DNA of 64,000 nt from Aphelenchoides besseyi. Lineage: Eukaryota; Nematoda; Chromadorea; Rhabditida; Aphelenchoididae. Every line of letters begins with the position of its first letter. Within the stretch, counting starts at the first letter, position 1. The position numbers and the translations under genes were made by a program. The notes under the pieces were generated by a model that was given only the letters and a program-made list of their open reading frames with translations, did no database searches and was not told the DNA's origin. Below, in pieces: positions 61,991 through 64,000 of this stretch. The stretch lies in contig JAMPIQ010000002.1 in assembly GCA_024699855.1 (NCBI GenBank), positions 15,376,001 to 15,440,000 on the forward strand. The letters run 5' to 3'.

Positions 61991-62067
61991 TCAAATGGAT
62001 TGGCAACCGTTCGACGTAGTGGATATTAACTGTGGGGAACAACTCTTAAGATTTGTGAGCTTTCAGG

Positions 62068-62593
62068 ATGCTGCGTTTAAGTGTCTTAGTGGTGCTGTTC
62101 GGATTGGTTCTTGCCAACTTATCCGAGCGTCATCGTCATCATTCAGGGCATTCGCACGTTCACGGCTCTTCATCGGAACGCTATCGGTAAGACGAAATTG
62201 AGGGCAATCAATGAAACTTGTAATTTCAGTGTTTCATTGAAGAAACAACCGACTCTTCGCGCACAACTCACTGAAGTGGCTTCATACGATATTTTCCTGA
62301 AACATCGAAATGAGAACTTGCGCAATCGACTTATGGACATGGCCGAGAATGAAGATGAAAATCGTGTGGGAGGAGAAATTGACGAATTGCTCAAAAACTA
62401 CATGGACGTGAGTTTGAAGACCTTTGAGTTAGTATTAATCGTCTATTAGGCTCAATACTACGGTGAAATTACCATTGGCACTCCTCTACAAAAGTTCACG
62501 GTGATTTTCGACACAGGTTCGTCGACGAATACATTGCTTGCAAACAAAAGCGGAGCAGTTGGCATTGAAACTTCAGTTTATTTTAACCAATGA
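62068..62593 (+). pseudogene. Truncated aspartic protease (cathepsin D/pepsin-like), N-terminal part only
   Basis: Exon 1 encodes a signal peptide (LRLSVLVVLFGLVLANLS) and a His-rich segment; exon 2 a propeptide (SYDIFLKHRNENLRNRL); exon 3 the start of the mature enzyme ([20 protein letters not shown]) and the first catalytic motif DTGSS. After DTGSST the family match stops and the frame ends 27 codons later at TGA. The second catalytic Asp and most of the enzyme are absent. Exons 1-3 have normal 40-45-nt introns. TTTCAG lies 1 nt before the ATG, so a 5' UTR intron or spliced-leader acceptor is likely. It is a truncated pseudogene, or one interrupted by an unrecognised insertion. Confidence 0.7.
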
Positions 62594-62800
62594 TTTTGCG
62601 TGGATGTCACAAAAACTTAAAATGCATGAGATTATTTACAACACCAAAAAAAAGAATTAAAAGAGTTGCGAGTGTGAATTGCGACGAAAATGAAAAAGTT
62701 CATGAACCTGAGAGCAGAAAAAAATAAAACGAAAAGAAAATTGCGATTTTGCGAAGGTAAAAAAAACAAAAAATTAGTTGACGAGTGAAAATGAGTAGAT
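62594..62800. other. A-rich low-complexity spacer
   Basis: It is A- and AAAG-rich with no gene. It lies exactly where the aspartic protease homology is lost. Confidence 0.4.
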
Positions 62801-63381
62801 TTACGGGTCGCGATTGTGGATGCAAGCAATAATGTGCGGGCACAAAGACGGAAGACCGTTGAGACAGTTAACATGAGTCATGTTAACGATGTGATGTTCG
62901 ATGCACAACTGGAAAGGATTGTGGCAGTTATGGCTGCTACAAAGGTGCGAAGCGTCCAAAAGGCGACCATTTTTGTGATTGTAAATGAGAGCACGCGAGT
63001 GTGGGCTGAGGAGAGCCGACATCACGTACGGGCTTCCACAGTACCAGTTGTCCACTCTAAAATTGGAGAGGTAAAAACACAACAAGTATCTTCTTACTGG
63101 GGGTGAAAATTCGCATATCCTAAACGGTTAAGCGTGCCAGTCCATCTCCAACAAGTAGTGTTCGAGTCTGCGTCCGTTTTCGCGAGTGTCTTTTCGAAGT
63201 ACCCGAGCAGAGTTTCCTCTGGTGCGTTGAGTGCGAGAGGGAGATGGAGATCATCTCCGTCCGAGATCGACCGAAGCAAATCGCCAAGGAGAGTAGCAAT
63301 TACTTTCGTTGCGAAGTGTTCGGAGCTCGACTTCTGTTCTGCCCACTTGAAGAGACGCAAGTATGCTGAGCGTTGGACCAC
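62801..63381 (-). CDS. His-Cys box (I-PpoI-like) nuclease-domain protein, module 2
   Basis: One exon carries RSAYLRLFKWAEQKSSSEHF, an acidic leucine-rich stretch, and TTCWRWTGTLNRLGYANFH; the next carries DNWYCGSPYVMSALLSPHSR, then LDASHLCSSHNCHNPFQLC, EHHIVNMTHVNCLNG and CPHIIACIHN. The pattern ASHLC..xxCxNPxHL..E...xNxxxxxC...C.H...C is that of the zinc-binding His-Me finger region of His-Cys box homing endonucleases (zf-His_Me_endon). The catalytic-type His and the downstream Asn are in place. The N-terminus is unclear because a TAA separates it from module 1. Confidence 0.6.
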
Positions 63382-63417
63382 TACGAATTCGGGAACACCA
63401 CACTCCTCCGGGAGTGT

Positions 63418-63800
63418 TTAGATCGTTTTCTCGACGACTAAAAAGAGCGATTGTTGAAAATGGGAGATAAACCAACCAAAGCAATTCAAATCACAGCCTT
63501 CTGCACAGCGAGTGAGCTCGAAGTTGTTGCGGCATGGCGAGTAACGACCGTTGACCACCAATATGCATCTCGGTTCGTGGTTGCAGAGGAAAGCCGCACC
63601 ATTGAGACATTCGTCGCGCGACCGGTTGGTTATCTGCGATTCCCAGCAAATGTGGTCTGGGTTCACACAGATCCCGTTCCCACATTTGTGAGAGGCTTCA
63701 TCATCCTCGTCCGGCGGGCCCTGGAACAATGCGCACACGAATGCGGCTGTTCTGTATATCTGAGTGCGGCTGAAAATTATAAGTTGTCTTTGTAGATATT
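63418..63800 (-). CDS. His-Cys box (I-PpoI-like) nuclease-domain protein, module 1
   Basis: After a TTTTCAG acceptor near 63779 the frame reads through GPPDEDDEASHKCGNGICVN, PDHICWESQITNRSRDEC and LCNHEPRCILVVNGRYSPC. This is a second, closely similar zinc-binding His-Me finger module with conserved ASHKC, NPDH, N and CxH/C positions. It continues to a stop at 63418, or splices before it. It could be an upstream gene or the N-terminal half of one two-module protein with module 2. The frame extends towards the window edge and the 5' end is not resolved. Confidence 0.55.
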
Positions 63801-64000
63801 TAATTATCTTACTTGTTGATGTAGAGTAACACGTCGGGGCGCGATGATTGATTGCGTACGGTTCCTATCCAACAGTCATTAATCTCGCTCAAGTTTGATG
63901 TATTAGGTTGAGGAGAAATTTTCCGAACAGCCACAGAATGCCAAACGTGTGGCCTTTTCTTTACCGAAAATGTTAATTTTTATGAAATTTCGCTGGATTA

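Overview
The window is nuclear DNA of an invertebrate animal, most likely a nematode. Genes are compact, introns are mostly 30-60 nt (a few look even shorter) with GT donors and TTTCAG-type acceptors, and AATAAA signals follow several stop codons. Recognisable animal families are USP7, atlastin, a Cys-loop channel, an ionotropic glutamate-receptor relative, ANKFN1/Wide-awake, PCGF, RING1 and GABA-B receptor 1. No species-diagnostic gene was seen, so the phylum call is an inference.

Layout. 0-2.1 kb (minus): a USP7-like gene whose catalytic core is missing. 2.4-2.55 kb: a high-GC patch that reads like bacterial coding DNA. 3.3-5.8 kb (plus): atlastin with an in-frame TAA and two alternative 3' ends. 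6.1-7.25 kb: full-length copy of a 1.1-kb repeat family with a strongly folded 5' module (other copies at 17.5, 49.6 and 55.4 kb, plus a decayed one at 18.1 kb). 8.0-10.3 kb (minus): Cys-loop ligand-gated channel subunit. 11.8-13.8 kb (minus): divergent iGluR/IR-like receptor. 14.1-16.8 kb (minus): ANKFN1/Wide-awake-like gene. 18.6-20.9 kb (plus): secreted, heavily N-glycosylated orphan protein behind a TATA box. 21.0-23.7 kb: head-to-head PCGF (minus) and RING1 (plus), the two partners of the PRC1 catalytic heterodimer, sharing a 219-bp promoter. 27.3-31.0 kb (plus): GABA-B receptor subunit 1. 31-46.9 kb: about 16 kb without a convincing gene. 46.9-48.9 kb (plus): two-finger C2H2 zinc-finger factor. 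50.4-55.0 kb: two tandem type I membrane proteins (one apparently broken) flanking a minus-strand four-helix membrane protein. 56.7-57.3 kb: two small head-to-head genes. 58.6-62 kb: a decayed Helitron PIF1-type helicase split by an intact-looking Merlin DNA transposon. 62.1-62.6 kb: truncated aspartic protease. 62.8-63.8 kb (minus): two His-Cys box (I-PpoI-like) nuclease modules in tandem.

Neural signalling (GABA-B receptor, Cys-loop channel, iGluR relative, Wide-awake) and chromatin regulation (PRC1 pair) dominate the identifiable genes. The right end is a transposon-rich accessory zone. Several otherwise well-conserved genes carry single lesions (missing core, in-frame TAA, lost acceptor AG); either some of these loci are decaying or the assembly contains errors. 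I could not distinguish the two from sequence alone. Exon boundaries were placed by eye from splice consensus and family resemblance.
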